DNA from: Candidatus Methanomethylicus sp.
GTDB taxonomy: Archaea; Thermoproteota; Methanomethylicia; Methanomethylicales; Methanomethylicaceae
Direction: 5' to 3'
Length of the DNA stretch: 14,130 nt
NCBI GenBank assembly: GCA_028683025.1
Contig: JAJRAB010000005.1
Span: 1-14,130 of the forward strand
The position numbers and the translations under genes are program-made. Numbering within the stretch: the stretch's first letter is position 1; each line of letters opens with the position of its first letter. The notes below the pieces were generated by a model. That model was given only the letters and a program-made list of their open reading frames with translations, was not told the DNA's origin and made no database searches. Of this stretch, positions 1-6,057 are shown one piece after another.

Positions 1-234
1 GAAACCGGTTATTTTATGGACATCCTCAGCAGTTTCGCCAAAATGTTTGAGGATCAAGTAGGAGTTCGTTATTATCATATTGTATCCGAATTTTTCTTTG
101 AGCTCTGATGGAGGAATGCTATTCTTGACTGGATTAACCACAGGCATCAGGCAGGGAGTTTCAATGTCCCCTCGCCTTGTGTGAAGAATTCCAATCCTTC
201 CAGCAAGATCTCTATCTCTGACCTCAAAGCTCAT
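1..234 (-). CDS. tgtA: Archaeosine tRNA-guanine transglycosylase, N-terminal part (gene runs off the window)
   Basis: Enzyme family that exchanges guanine-15 in the tRNA D-loop for the archaeosine precursor preQ0. Only the first 78 residues are present. They read FEVRDRDLAGRIGILHTRRG, then IETPCLMPVVNP, then a MIITNSYLIL segment, which matches the start of the TGT (beta/alpha)8 barrel: the conserved strand, the ETP..MPV motif and the TNSY motif. The nucleophilic Asp and the zinc-site cysteines would lie beyond base 1. The ATG at 232-234 is preceded on the minus strand by a GAGG ribosome binding site (plus-strand cctc at 242-245). It lies 37 nt downstream of the Sm-like gene on the same strand. 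An A/T-rich spacer separates them, so they may or may not share a transcript. The family call is firm; TgtA versus bacterial-type Tgt rests on the archaeal context. Confidence 0.85.
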   Translation of the reverse strand, partial: MSFEVRDRDLAGRIGILHTRRGDIETPCLMPVVNPVKNSIPPSELKEKFGYNMIITNSYLILKHFGETAEDVHKITGF

Positions 235-244
235 TAAAAAACCT

Positions 245-268
245 CATAAAAGAAAATAAAAAATAAAG
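245..268 (-). terminator. T-rich spacer, possible terminator after the Sm-like gene
   Basis: Just after the stop of the Sm-like gene the minus strand carries several T runs separated by single A or C bases. Archaeal transcription often stops at oligo-T without a hairpin. Read-through into tgtA is equally possible because only 37 nt separate the genes. Confidence 0.3.
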
Positions 269-271
269 GGC

Positions 272-697
272 TCAAGCGCCCCTTTGCTCAAGGACATAGG
301 TATCATATACTTTCTTTACTCTCTCAACCATTGGACCTGTGCCCTCAACGCCATCTACTGTTACCCTAATCCTATCCATCACTGTTACGAATCCTGCATC
401 TTCATAATACTTTACCATATTGGGGAACATTTTTTGTAGACGATCGGATAAGCCCTTCATATCAAACGGTTTTTCCTTAAGAAGGATCTCTGATATCGCA
501 TCGCCTCTGATTATGGCTCTTGAATATTTTTCCTTATTTATGGATGCATCTTCTAGGCAAAGGCTCAATGTTGACGGCTCAAATCCAATTAATTTGCCAT
601 CGTAGGAAGTTCCTCTAATAGTGACGACTTTTACATTTTTGTCAATGAAACCATTTAATTCACCAATAAACCTTCTTCCACCTGTGGTTACACTCAT
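272..697 (-). CDS. Two-domain Sm-like (Lsm/SmAP3-type) RNA-binding protein
   Basis: 141 residues. Roughly residues 8-72 form an Sm fold: a short N-terminal helix (GELNGFIDKNV), the Sm1 strands with a G-x-L-x-G-F-like turn (YDGKLIGFEPSTLSLCLEDA), and an Sm2-like segment AIIRGDAISEI matching the usual IRGD/IRG consensus. Residues about 75-141 form a second domain (MKGLSDRLQKMFPNMVKYYEDAG and on), as in the archaeal SmAP3 group, where a C-terminal domain follows the Sm core. Sm-like proteins form rings that bind U-rich RNA; the specific role of this subgroup is not established. The ATG at 695-697 has AGGTG about 8 nt upstream on the minus strand. It precedes tgtA, so a link to tRNA or RNA processing is plausible but inferred. 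Confidence 0.8.
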   Translation of the reverse strand: MSVTTGGRRFIGELNGFIDKNVKVVTIRGTSYDGKLIGFEPSTLSLCLEDASINKEKYSRAIIRGDAISEILLKEKPFDMKGLSDRLQKMFPNMVKYYEDAGFVTVMDRIRVTVDGVEGTGPMVERVKKVYDTYVLEQRGA

Positions 698-982
698 CTA
701 TTCACACCTGCAACACATTTAATAAATAACTCAATTATTTTACCCTTTTCTTAATCCGATTATCTGGGCGTCAATGCAGAACAATTCTGGAAAAATATCA
801 TGAATATATTCGTTTGGCAGTCTTACCACACCCCTGAGTTTGCTATACTGGAACAAAAGTGTGACCTAGAAAAGAATGATCCTTTGCTTAATACTATCTT
901 CTTTCTCGATAACTGTTTTATGCTTTCAGATTGGAGTTGCCTTCCGGTATGATTAATTAAAAATCAGTTTTGGTGGTAAAGA
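698..982. other. Intergenic stretch with Sm-gene promoter and a possible minus-strand gene remnant
   Basis: Next to the Sm-like gene, minus-strand A/T-rich segments at about 717-742 (TTATTTATTAAAT and AAAATAAT) are its likely promoter. At 740-865 the minus strand has a 42-codon open stretch ending in TAA. It contains RGVVRLPNEYIHDIFPELF and CIDAQIIGLRKG, which looks protein-like. No plausible start is present, and TAG lies immediately upstream. Another minus-strand frame is open upstream (about 827-961), so a frameshifted gene tail is possible. No family was recognised. At the right end, A/T-rich TTAATTAAAAA (about 951-962) may serve the TFB zinc-ribbon ORF. Confidence 0.3.
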
Positions 983-1069
983 ATGGCCTTGTTTTGTGAA
1001 GAATGCAAAGGTGCTGTTGCATTGACGGTTAATGGTGAACAGGTCTGCACATATTGTGGCTTGGTTTAA
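983..1069 (+). CDS. 28-residue zinc ribbon, the separated N-terminus of a TFB
   Basis: The reading frame from ATG 983 encodes 28 residues with Cys at 5, 8, 22 and 25 (CEEC, then CTYCGLV). This is the C-x2-C ... C-x2-C-G-L-V pattern of the TFB/TFIIB zinc ribbon that contacts RNA polymerase. GGTGG lies about 7-8 nt upstream of the ATG, a good archaeal ribosome binding site, so this ORF looks translated. TAA at 1067-1069 ends it. The next codon is ATG 1070, in the same frame, which opens the TFB core. In ordinary TFBs the chain continues uninterrupted after CGLV. The unit is therefore either a nonsense-disrupted gene, a gene deliberately split into two peptides, or a read-through case. Confidence 0.6.
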   Translation: MALFCEECKGAVALTVNGEQVCTYCGLV

Positions 1070-2005
1070 ATGAATGTTTTTGAAGCCGCGATGCCAATAA
1101 TTGTCAATAAACAAAGGCTTGGAAGCCTTATGTCCAAAAGGAGTAATAAGTTAGGATATCATTCTGAAAAGCATCTGTCCTCAAAACATCATAAATATGC
1201 AAGGCTTAAGCAGCTGCAGGATTCGATTTTCAGTGGTTCTTGTCTTGATTTTTTTAAACTGCATCGGGATTTAATTTCCATTGCCAATTTTCTTATGTTA
1301 CCTGCTGATATTACAGAATTGGCTGTTAAGAGCTTTGATGAAGTTATTTCAAAAGTCAAGAATCCTTATAACAGCTATGCACTTCTGATGGCTGTTTGCC
1401 TTATTGCCGCATCACGAAGTGCTGGAGAAAGATCACCGGTAAGGTTGAGGGAAGTAGCCGATGCTTTTAGTTCAAGAGGTCAGCGCATTTCAGTAAAGGT
1501 GCTTGCAAAAACTCTCTGCTACGCATCGAATATTATCCAGCTGGATAAAAAATTTAGGCAATCCGAAGATTATGTCACAAAAGTGATGGAAAAGCTGAGG
1601 TCCCTTCCTTATGTTACAGTCAGAATACAAGCGAATGGAATAGATCAAGAACAGTATTTTTCTGAAATACAGAAGATATCGCGAGAATTGCTATCGGAGA
1701 TACCGCCTCCAAGACGTTCTGGTAAAAATCCATTCCTTCTTGCAGCTTCGGCAGTGTATAAGGCGAGCGTAATTATTTCAAACCGATTCAATTCCCCTCA
1801 AATATTTACCAAAGTTCAATTCTCAAAAGACGTCGGAATAGCTGAATATACCCTGAGAAGTCATATCTCAACGGTTTTTGACAAGGTCAAAATGTTGGAT
1901 AAAACTGCTGTTATAGCTTTCGCTCAGCTAAAAGGTAATGCCAATGCGGTAATTATCGTAACGAGTAACCCAAATCTCCTCCAGTTGAATCACCAAAACG
2001 CATGA
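1070..2005 (+). CDS. TFB-like transcription factor core lacking its attached zinc ribbon (probable pseudogene or split gene)
   Basis: 311 residues from the ATG that directly follows the TAA of the zinc-ribbon ORF, in the same frame. After a basic linker (residues about 1-55), a segment with HHKYARLKQLQDSI resembles the RLRKWQ-type entry to the first cyclin repeat. Repeat 1 spans about 60-150 (LISIANFLMLPADITELAVK, then LLMAVCLIAASRSAG). Repeat 2 spans about 190-285 (KNPFLLAASAVYKASVIIS, then VGIAEYTLRSHISTVF). TFB bridges TBP, the BRE element and RNA polymerase. The sequence is divergent: the usual PEWR region and conserved B-finger are not recognisable. No separate good ribosome binding site is seen for ATG 1070, so coupling to the upstream ORF would be needed. 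Its 936-base frame is intact, which argues the lesion is recent or tolerated. Many archaea carry several TFB paralogues, so loss of one would not be lethal. Confidence 0.65.
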   Translation: MNVFEAAMPIIVNKQRLGSLMSKRSNKLGYHSEKHLSSKHHKYARLKQLQDSIFSGSCLDFFKLHRDLISIANFLMLPADITELAVKSFDEVISKVKNPYNSYALLMAVCLIAASRSAGERSPVRLREVADAFSSRGQRISVKVLAKTLCYASNIIQLDKKFRQSEDYVTKVMEKLRSLPYVTVRIQANGIDQEQYFSEIQKISRELLSEIPPPRRSGKNPFLLAASAVYKASVIISNRFNSPQIFTKVQFSKDVGIAEYTLRSHISTVFDKVKMLDKTAVIAFAQLKGNANAVIIVTSNPNLLQLNHQNA

Positions 2006-2254
2006 AAAAAAGAAATCTTCGCTACCGTTTGAACCAATCACTTTCATTAGGCAGTTATCAACAGCCTGTCCATGATTTGGCTCCAGAGCAGGGCCCTCAA
2101 TCATTACATTTATTCTGAGGCCTGGTTTCCCTTCCTGTATCTGGGAAACAATCCCGTCTCTCCAGGTCGACAGATATTGATTTATTGTCCCGGTTGCATT
2201 TTCTTGATAAAGACTGCTATTTCCAAAAAAATTTTTTGTAATTTTATCCTGAAG
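1928..2254 (-). pseudogene. Unidentified minus-strand coding-like fragment
   Basis: The minus strand is open for 108 codons (TAG upstream at 2255-2257, TAG at 1928-1930) and reads like protein in its upstream two thirds: FGNSSLYQENATGTINQYL, STWRDGIVSQIQEGKPGLR, then MIEGPALEPNHGQAVDNCLM. The only ATGs are internal, and no ribosome binding site was found at the upstream end. The last 78 bases are antisense to the TFB core and may be open by chance. On the plus strand the same bases give an implausible Cys/Pro/Leu-rich peptide, as expected for the antisense of a coding fragment. I do not recognise the family. It is most likely a gene fragment left by decay or rearrangement. Confidence 0.3.
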
Positions 2255-2707
2255 CTAGTCTATGACTATGCAGTCGACAGGAGGGAATTGAGCACGCTTC
2301 GCCACGTGCTGTTCATCGAGGAATCCCAGAATATTCTGCCCCCCAGAAAACCAGAGATGCCGCGCCCAATTGGGGAGCGCATACTTGGAGAGCTTCGCAA
2401 ATTTGGAGAAGGTGTAGTTGTCGTATCCCAGTTCCCTTCCTCTGTATCCCAGGAAGTTGTGAAAAATACCTCAGTAAGGATAATCCATGCAATCCGATCA
2501 GGTGATGATTTGAAAGCAATTGCCGACTCCACAACAATGAATGGAAGACAGGTGAATTCCCTCGCATCACTGGCCATAGGAGAGTCTGTAGTAAATCTAC
2601 CCCACAAATCGTCCAATATTTTTGTTCGGGTTACTCCTGATCCATTGCTGTGCTTGCCTATGCCTAATGAAGCAGTTGCTGAAGTTTGCCTTCCGCCTCA
2701 AGCTTGA
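2243..2707 (+). pseudogene. C-terminal remnant of a HerA/DUF87-type ATPase
   Basis: From about base 2243 the plus-strand frame matches the C-terminal half of HerA-like hexameric DNA-translocating ATPases. It has a Walker B strand HVLFIEESQNILP (about 2303-2341), a GERILGELRKFGEGVVVVSQ segment with the usual sensor-like Gln and following PSS, then TSVRIIHAIRSGDDLKAIAD and LASLAIGESVVNLP. The Walker A P-loop and the HAS barrel are absent, so ATP could not be bound normally. The open frame extends back to ATG 2072, but its first ~58 residues resemble nothing in the family and are antisense to another coding-like fragment. I therefore treat the gene as truncated. Its 3' end overlaps the convergent AK6 kinase gene by 44 nt. 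Confidence 0.65.
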
Positions 2708-3242
2708 CCATCCAGTTGATGCTGCCTGGAGGCATCCCGTTCTTTCCATCAATTATATCCCGAAGCACGTTGACTAGGGTATTTGCCTCCAACTCCGTTG
2801 TATCCGCTTCAACAACCCTTTCTTCTCCAAAGGCCTCAATGGCACTGATCAGGCAAGAATCCACGAGCTCTGCCTCAACATTCTCTTTGATCTTTTCCTC
2901 AGAATAGCCTCTTTGTCTCAGCCGCTCTTGAAGCACGATTGGATTAGTCCTCAACACAATTGCCTTTTTAACAAACATCTCGGGGACGAGGTCAGCGAAA
3001 TGCCCCTCAATTAGGAAACCAGTTGCACCATCAGTAAGGATCTTCCGCAGAGCGGCTCTGATCCTTCGGGGATTTATTACCCATGAATCCCTCTCTTCGT
3101 CTTTCTCTGACACGCCGATCTCTTTTGCAAGCCGATTGAGCTCAATTAGCTTAAAGCCATATTGATCTGCCATCAACTTTGATGCAGTTGTCTTTCCGAC
3201 CCCTGGTGTCCCAGTAATAACAATTGAATTTCTCTCCTGCAT
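2664..3242 (-). CDS. AK6/Fap7-type adenylate kinase-like NTPase
   Basis: 192 residues. A P-loop, GTPGVGKT (residues 11-18), sits directly after the first beta strand (NSIVITGTPG). DEERDSWVINPRRIRAALRK resembles the AK6 NMP-binding region, IEGHFADLVPEMFVKKAIVL matches the conserved EGH.AD segment, and LRQRGYSEEKIKENVEAELVD matches the LID and following helix. This family (human AK6/CINAP, yeast Fap7) has adenylate kinase and ATPase activity and in eukaryotes and archaea acts on Rps14 in small-subunit maturation. The C-terminus continues about 15 residues past the usual end. The ATG at 3240-3242 has a weak GGGG upstream (plus-strand cccc 3248-3251), and A/T-rich sequence at 3276-3296 could hold its TATA box. 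It is transcribed on its own, downstream of the chaperonin terminator. Confidence 0.9.
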   Translation of the reverse strand: MQERNSIVITGTPGVGKTTASKLMADQYGFKLIELNRLAKEIGVSEKDEERDSWVINPRRIRAALRKILTDGATGFLIEGHFADLVPEMFVKKAIVLRTNPIVLQERLRQRGYSEEKIKENVEAELVDSCLISAIEAFGEERVVEADTTELEANTLVNVLRDIIDGKNGMPPGSINWMVKLEAEGKLQQLLH

Positions 3243-3353
3243 AGCTTCCCCTAAGCATTAAAACGCATTACATTGATAAATAATTTTAGATTTAAACAAT
3301 TCTTTTTTGAAATCATTAGCATTATGCTGCTATTAATTGAAAACAGGAGAAAT

Positions 3354-3374
3354 AAAAAAAAAGAAATAAAAAAA
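3354..3374 (-). terminator. Oligo-T terminator of the thermosome gene
   Basis: About 20 nt past the chaperonin stop, the minus strand has a run of nine T (3354-3362) and one of seven T (3368-3374). This is typical of intrinsic archaeal termination. No stem-loop is evident. Confidence 0.6.
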
Positions 3375-3394
3375 GAATTGGGAGTTGATTGTGT

Positions 3395-5041
3395 TTAGTC
3401 TTCTCCCATTCCCATGCCAGGTTGCTGTGGCATTTTTGGACCAGCGCCACCAGCTGTTTTGGCAGAGGCAATTACATCATCAATCCTTAGGATCATTGAT
3501 GTTGCCTCAGTTGCAGACTTTATTGCTTGCATCTTTACTGCCAAAGGCTCGATAACGCCTGCATTTAGCATGTTGCTGGTCTTGCCTTCGAGGACATTCA
3601 CACCAGCCCAGATCTCGCCCTTATCATGTAGCGATCTCAATTCCACAAGGATGTCGATTGGATCAAGCCCGCCATTCTCAGCCAAAGTCCTTGGTATCGA
3701 CTCTAGGCTATCTGCATAGGCCTCAATTGCCAGTTGCTCCCTGCCACCTACACTCGAAGCGTATTCCCTCAATGTCCTAGCCGACTCCAACTCTGGAGCG
3801 CCGCCTCCGGCAACGATCCTTCCATCCTCAATGACATCGGCTACGACGCAAAGTGCATCGTGGAGGGTTCGTTCTGCCTCATCAATGACGCGCATTAGGC
3901 CGCCTCTGATTAGGACGCTGACTGCCTTTGGATGTTTGCAGCCTTCGACAAAAGTAAGCTTGTCCTCGCCGAACTTCTTCTCCTCAACATTCTTTGCCTC
4001 TCCCAGATCTGCTAAAGTCAGATCATCAAGATTGGTAATTATGCGACCAGTAGTTGCCCTAGCAACCTTCTCCATGTCTGATTTCTTTACCCGCCTGAGA
4101 GCGATTATTCCATCCTTTGCCAAGAAGTGCTGGGCAACATCGTCGATGCCTTTCTGGCATAGCACGACATTTGCACCAGAAGCCTTCACCTTAGCAACCA
4201 TGTCCTTTATGAGCTTCTCTTCCTCATCCAGGAAGTTCTTCATTTGGCTGGGATCTGTTATCCTGATCTCTGCATCAAACTCAGTCTTTTCAATTTCAAG
4301 CGGTGCGTCAAGGAGCGCAATTTTTGCATTGGCTATCTTTTTGGGCATTCCTGGGTGGACAACTTCCTTATCAACAATTATACCATAGACTAATTGGCTA
4401 TCTGTTGTGCTTCCTCCCTGCTTCTTGACAATCTGAATGTAATCAATGTCAGCAACATACTTGTCGCCCCTCTTTTCAGCTACTGCCTTTACTGCATTGA
4501 CCGCAATCTCGCCAAAGAAATCTTGGATTCCTGATGAAGCTTTGCTGTTCATTGCCGTGAATGCAATCTTCCTCAGATTCTTGTCATCTTCAATTGTGAC
4601 TGGTATTGCAATCTTGGTAAGAAGCTCAATTGCCTTCTCGGTAGCCTTTTTGTAACCCTGAACAATCATTGTTGGGTGTATGTTCTTATCGATCAGCTCT
4701 TCAGCTCGCTTCAAAAGCTCTCCTGCCAAAATGACTGATGAAGTTGTTCCATCTCCAACCTCTTCGTCTTGGGTCTTGGAAACTTCAACCATGATCTTAG
4801 CGGCTGGGTGCTGAATCTCGATCTCACCTAAAATCGTAGCACCGTCATTTGTAACAGTGACGTCACCCAAGGTATCCACAAGCATTTTATCCATGCCTTT
4901 CGGACCCAATGTGGTTCTTACAGCTTCGGCAACCGCCCTAGCTGCCATCATGTTGATTTTTTGTGCATCTTTGCCTTGCGTTCGTTGTGTTCCTTCCTTA
5001 AGGATTAAGACTGGCACTCCACCTAGATTAGCGTTTGACAT
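3395..5041 (-). CDS. Thermosome subunit (group II chaperonin)
   Basis: 548 residues, the full family length. It shows the equatorial ATP-site motifs LGPKGMDKML (45-54), TNDGATIL (64-71) and GDGTTS (96-101), the RTLHDALCV segment with the conserved Asp396, and GGGAPELE (412-419). The apical domain lies between. The C-terminus is Gly/Met-rich and ends GMGMGED, like archaeal thermosomes. It forms the two-ring folding chamber in the cytoplasm. I chose ATG 5039-5041 because a strong GAGGTGA site (plus-strand tcacctc 5047-5053) lies 5-6 nt upstream. The ATG at 5057-5059 would place that site inside the gene. A TATA-like TAAATATATA sits at 5088-5097. It is a monocistronic gene with its own terminator. 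No other subunit gene is in the window. Confidence 0.97.
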   Translation of the reverse strand: MSNANLGGVPVLILKEGTQRTQGKDAQKINMMAARAVAEAVRTTLGPKGMDKMLVDTLGDVTVTNDGATILGEIEIQHPAAKIMVEVSKTQDEEVGDGTTSSVILAGELLKRAEELIDKNIHPTMIVQGYKKATEKAIELLTKIAIPVTIEDDKNLRKIAFTAMNSKASSGIQDFFGEIAVNAVKAVAEKRGDKYVADIDYIQIVKKQGGSTTDSQLVYGIIVDKEVVHPGMPKKIANAKIALLDAPLEIEKTEFDAEIRITDPSQMKNFLDEEEKLIKDMVAKVKASGANVVLCQKGIDDVAQHFLAKDGIIALRRVKKSDMEKVARATTGRIITNLDDLTLADLGEAKNVEEKKFGEDKLTFVEGCKHPKAVSVLIRGGLMRVIDEAERTLHDALCVVADVIEDGRIVAGGGAPELESARTLREYASSVGGREQLAIEAYADSLESIPRTLAENGGLDPIDILVELRSLHDKGEIWAGVNVLEGKTSNMLNAGVIEPLAVKMQAIKSATEATSMILRIDDVIASAKTAGGAGPKMPQQPGMGMGED

Positions 5042-5087
5042 GAAATTCACCTCAAACAAATTGCAATCTGAAAGACTTTTACACTTC

Positions 5088-5097
5088 TATATATTTA
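5088..5097 (-). promoter_or_regulatory. TATA box of the thermosome gene
   Basis: Minus-strand TAAATATATA is preceded by purine-rich ACAGAAA, a plausible BRE. A start about 25 nt downstream (near 5068) leaves a leader of roughly 27 nt that includes the GAGGTGA site at 5047-5053. A 12-bp near-palindrome (5115-5126) lies just upstream. Confidence 0.6.
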
Positions 5098-5141
5098 TTT
5101 CTGTATAGCCGCCGGGTCTTAAAACCTAACCGAATAGCGAT

Positions 5142-5149
5142 AAAAAAAA
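5142..5149 (-). terminator. Oligo-T terminator of the histone gene
   Basis: Eight consecutive T on the minus strand, beginning 3 nt after the histone stop codon. No hairpin is visible; it fits U-tract termination. Confidence 0.5.
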
Positions 5150-5152
5150 GGG

Positions 5153-5383
5153 TTAGACGCCAAGCTTTGTGAGTGCTATCAGTTTTCGGCTGGCCATTTT
5201 CACATCTTCAGCATTGACCGTCTTTCTTCCAGCATGTTTCGCTAGTGCGATCGACTCTCTTGAAATATCTAGTGCCAAAGATTCAATTACTTCCCTAAGG
5301 GCTTCGGCACCCTCTTCGCTCACCCTTTCTGCTCCAGCCTTTCTCATTATCCTGTCGATTGGTGATATGGCAATATCTGTCAT
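5153..5383 (-). CDS. Archaeal histone
   Basis: 76 residues making up a single histone fold. ISPIDRIMRKAGAERVSEEG is the first helix and loop, the long central helix follows (AEALREVIESLALDISRESI), and the last loop and helix read HAGRKTVNAEDVKMASRKL. The PIDR, RKAGAERVS and GRKTV..ED motifs are those of the HMf-type family that wraps DNA into extended nucleosome-like stacks. There are no tails on either side. The ATG at 5381-5383 lacks a clear ribosome binding site. TATA-like ATTTTATA at 5417-5424 would give a short leader. It is divergent from the S17e gene across a 180-nt control region. Confidence 0.95.
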   Translation of the reverse strand: MTDIAISPIDRIMRKAGAERVSEEGAEALREVIESLALDISRESIALAKHAGRKTVNAEDVKMASRKLIALTKLGV

Positions 5384-5416
5384 GGTAACCGCTGTTCAAA
5401 ATTAGGGTGTCCTTGG

Positions 5417-5424
5417 TATAAAAT
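5417..5424 (-). promoter_or_regulatory. TATA box of the histone gene
   Basis: Minus-strand ATTTTATA lies 34-41 nt upstream of the histone start codon, so transcription would begin only about 10-15 nt before the ATG. A second A/T-rich candidate (CTATAAAAAAAG) lies slightly further upstream. Confidence 0.5.
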
Positions 5425-5454
5425 CTTTTTTTATAGGACGCGTGAGCCCGTGAT

Positions 5455-5506
5455 ATTTGGGCTACAATTGGGAATTCAAATCCCCCAATGGAATTTTTGC
5501 CCAAAT
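5455..5506. repeat. Nested inverted repeat between the divergent histone and S17e genes
   Basis: Outer arms ATTTGGGC (5455-5462) and GCCCAAAT (5499-5506) are perfect complements. Inner arms ATTGGG (5467-5472) and CCCAAT (5484-5489) are also perfect complements. Both pairs centre near base 5480 (exact centres 2-3 bp apart). The element lies between the two TATA-like boxes, so it is probably outside both transcripts and would act as DNA. Confidence 0.6.
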
Positions 5507-5516
5507 CATACGCAAC

Positions 5517-5524
5517 TTTTAAAT
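5517..5524 (+). promoter_or_regulatory. TATA box of the S17e gene
   Basis: TTTTAAAT preceded by cgcaac. A start about 25 nt downstream (near 5545) leaves a short leader that still contains GGTGA at 5554-5558, which supports translation from TTG 5564. Confidence 0.5.
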
Positions 5525-5563
5525 TTTGGTGTATGTATCGGGTGATTGTTTGTGGTGAACGTT

Positions 5564-5992
5564 TTGGGAAAAGTGCGAATCGGCAAAGTCAAGGGCGTCT
5601 CGAAAGACCTCGTCAATAAGTACGGTAATAATTTCTCAACTGAATTTGATGCTAATAAAAAGCTTGTTTATCAGTATTCGGATATAACCAGCAAACACTT
5701 GAATAACCGGGTAGCTGGTTACATTACGCGCCTTAAAGTCAATGAAAAGAAGAGGGCAGAGGTTGAGGCAGCAGAAGAGGCTGAGAATGCCGCTGCAGAA
5801 ACTGGCACTGTCGAGATACCCGAAGAAGCAAGGGCAGAACTGGAAGTTGCTTCTGGGGAAGAACAAGTCGAAGAGGTTGAAGCAGTCGAGAAAGATGCAG
5901 CTGCAACTGAAGCTGCTGAGGAAGATGCCAAGACTGAAATCACTCCAGAAGAAACCAAGGTTGAAGAAGGTTCGGAAGAAAAGAAGCCTTAA
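5564..5992 (+). CDS. rps17e: Ribosomal protein S17e with a long acidic C-terminal tail
   Basis: Residues 1-60 match the small archaeal/eukaryotic S17e fold: GKVRIGKVKGVSKDLVNKYG, the NFSTEFDANKKLV segment, and HLNNRVAGYITRLK with the diagnostic RVAGYITR motif. I chose TTG 5564 because it gives the family's usual N-terminus (M-G-K-V-R) and has GGTGA at 5554-5558. GTG 5552 or 5555, behind GGTGAT at 5541-5546, are alternatives. Archaeal S17e usually ends soon after this core, but here about 80 more residues follow in the same open frame. They are dominated by Glu and Ala (for example EAAEEAENAAAETG) and end in EEKKP. No frameshift is apparent, so the tail looks genuine. Confidence 0.9.
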   Translation: MGKVRIGKVKGVSKDLVNKYGNNFSTEFDANKKLVYQYSDITSKHLNNRVAGYITRLKVNEKKRAEVEAAEEAENAAAETGTVEIPEEARAELEVASGEEQVEEVEAVEKDAAATEAAEEDAKTEITPEETKVEEGSEEKKP

Positions 5993-6000
5993 TATTCAAG

Positions 6001-6029
6001 GCTCTTTTTCCATTTCATTTTTCCATTTC
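6001..6029 (+). terminator. Pyrimidine-rich terminator of the S17e gene
   Basis: Directly after the S17e stop come three T-rich clusters (ctttttcc, catttcatttttcc, catttcc). This fits archaeal U-tract termination. Confidence 0.5.
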
Positions 6030-6030
6030 C

Positions 6031-6057
6031 TACGTATGCCATTCGAGCTGTACGTAT
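6031..6057. repeat. Pair of TACGTAT boxes upstream of the SerK-like operon
   Basis: TACGTAT occurs at 6031-6037 and again at 6051-6057. The spacing of 20 bp is close to two helical turns, and the TACGTA core is self-complementary. The second copy is about 10 bp upstream of the TATA-like box, where an activator or BRE-proximal regulator would bind. Confidence 0.4.

Noticed and set aside
2072..2242. N-terminal ~58 residues of the plus-strand frame that leads into the HerA-like segment
   Set aside because: Cys/Pro/Leu-rich, unlike the family, and antisense to a more protein-like minus-strand frame. Probably open by chance, so the HerA remnant is called from about 2243.
2166..2280. Exact 8-bp direct repeat GTCGACAG at 2166-2173 and 2273-2280 as a possible attachment or target site
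   Set aside because: It is short, largely a palindromic hexamer, and encloses no mobile-element gene. Likely chance.
3831..4388. 185-codon open frame on the plus strand opposite the thermosome
   Set aside because: Low-complexity Ser/Phe-rich translation and antisense of a highly conserved gene.
5042..5059. Upstream ATG 5059 for the thermosome
   Set aside because: The GAGGTGA ribosome binding site lies between this ATG and ATG 5041, which gives the family-typical N-terminus.
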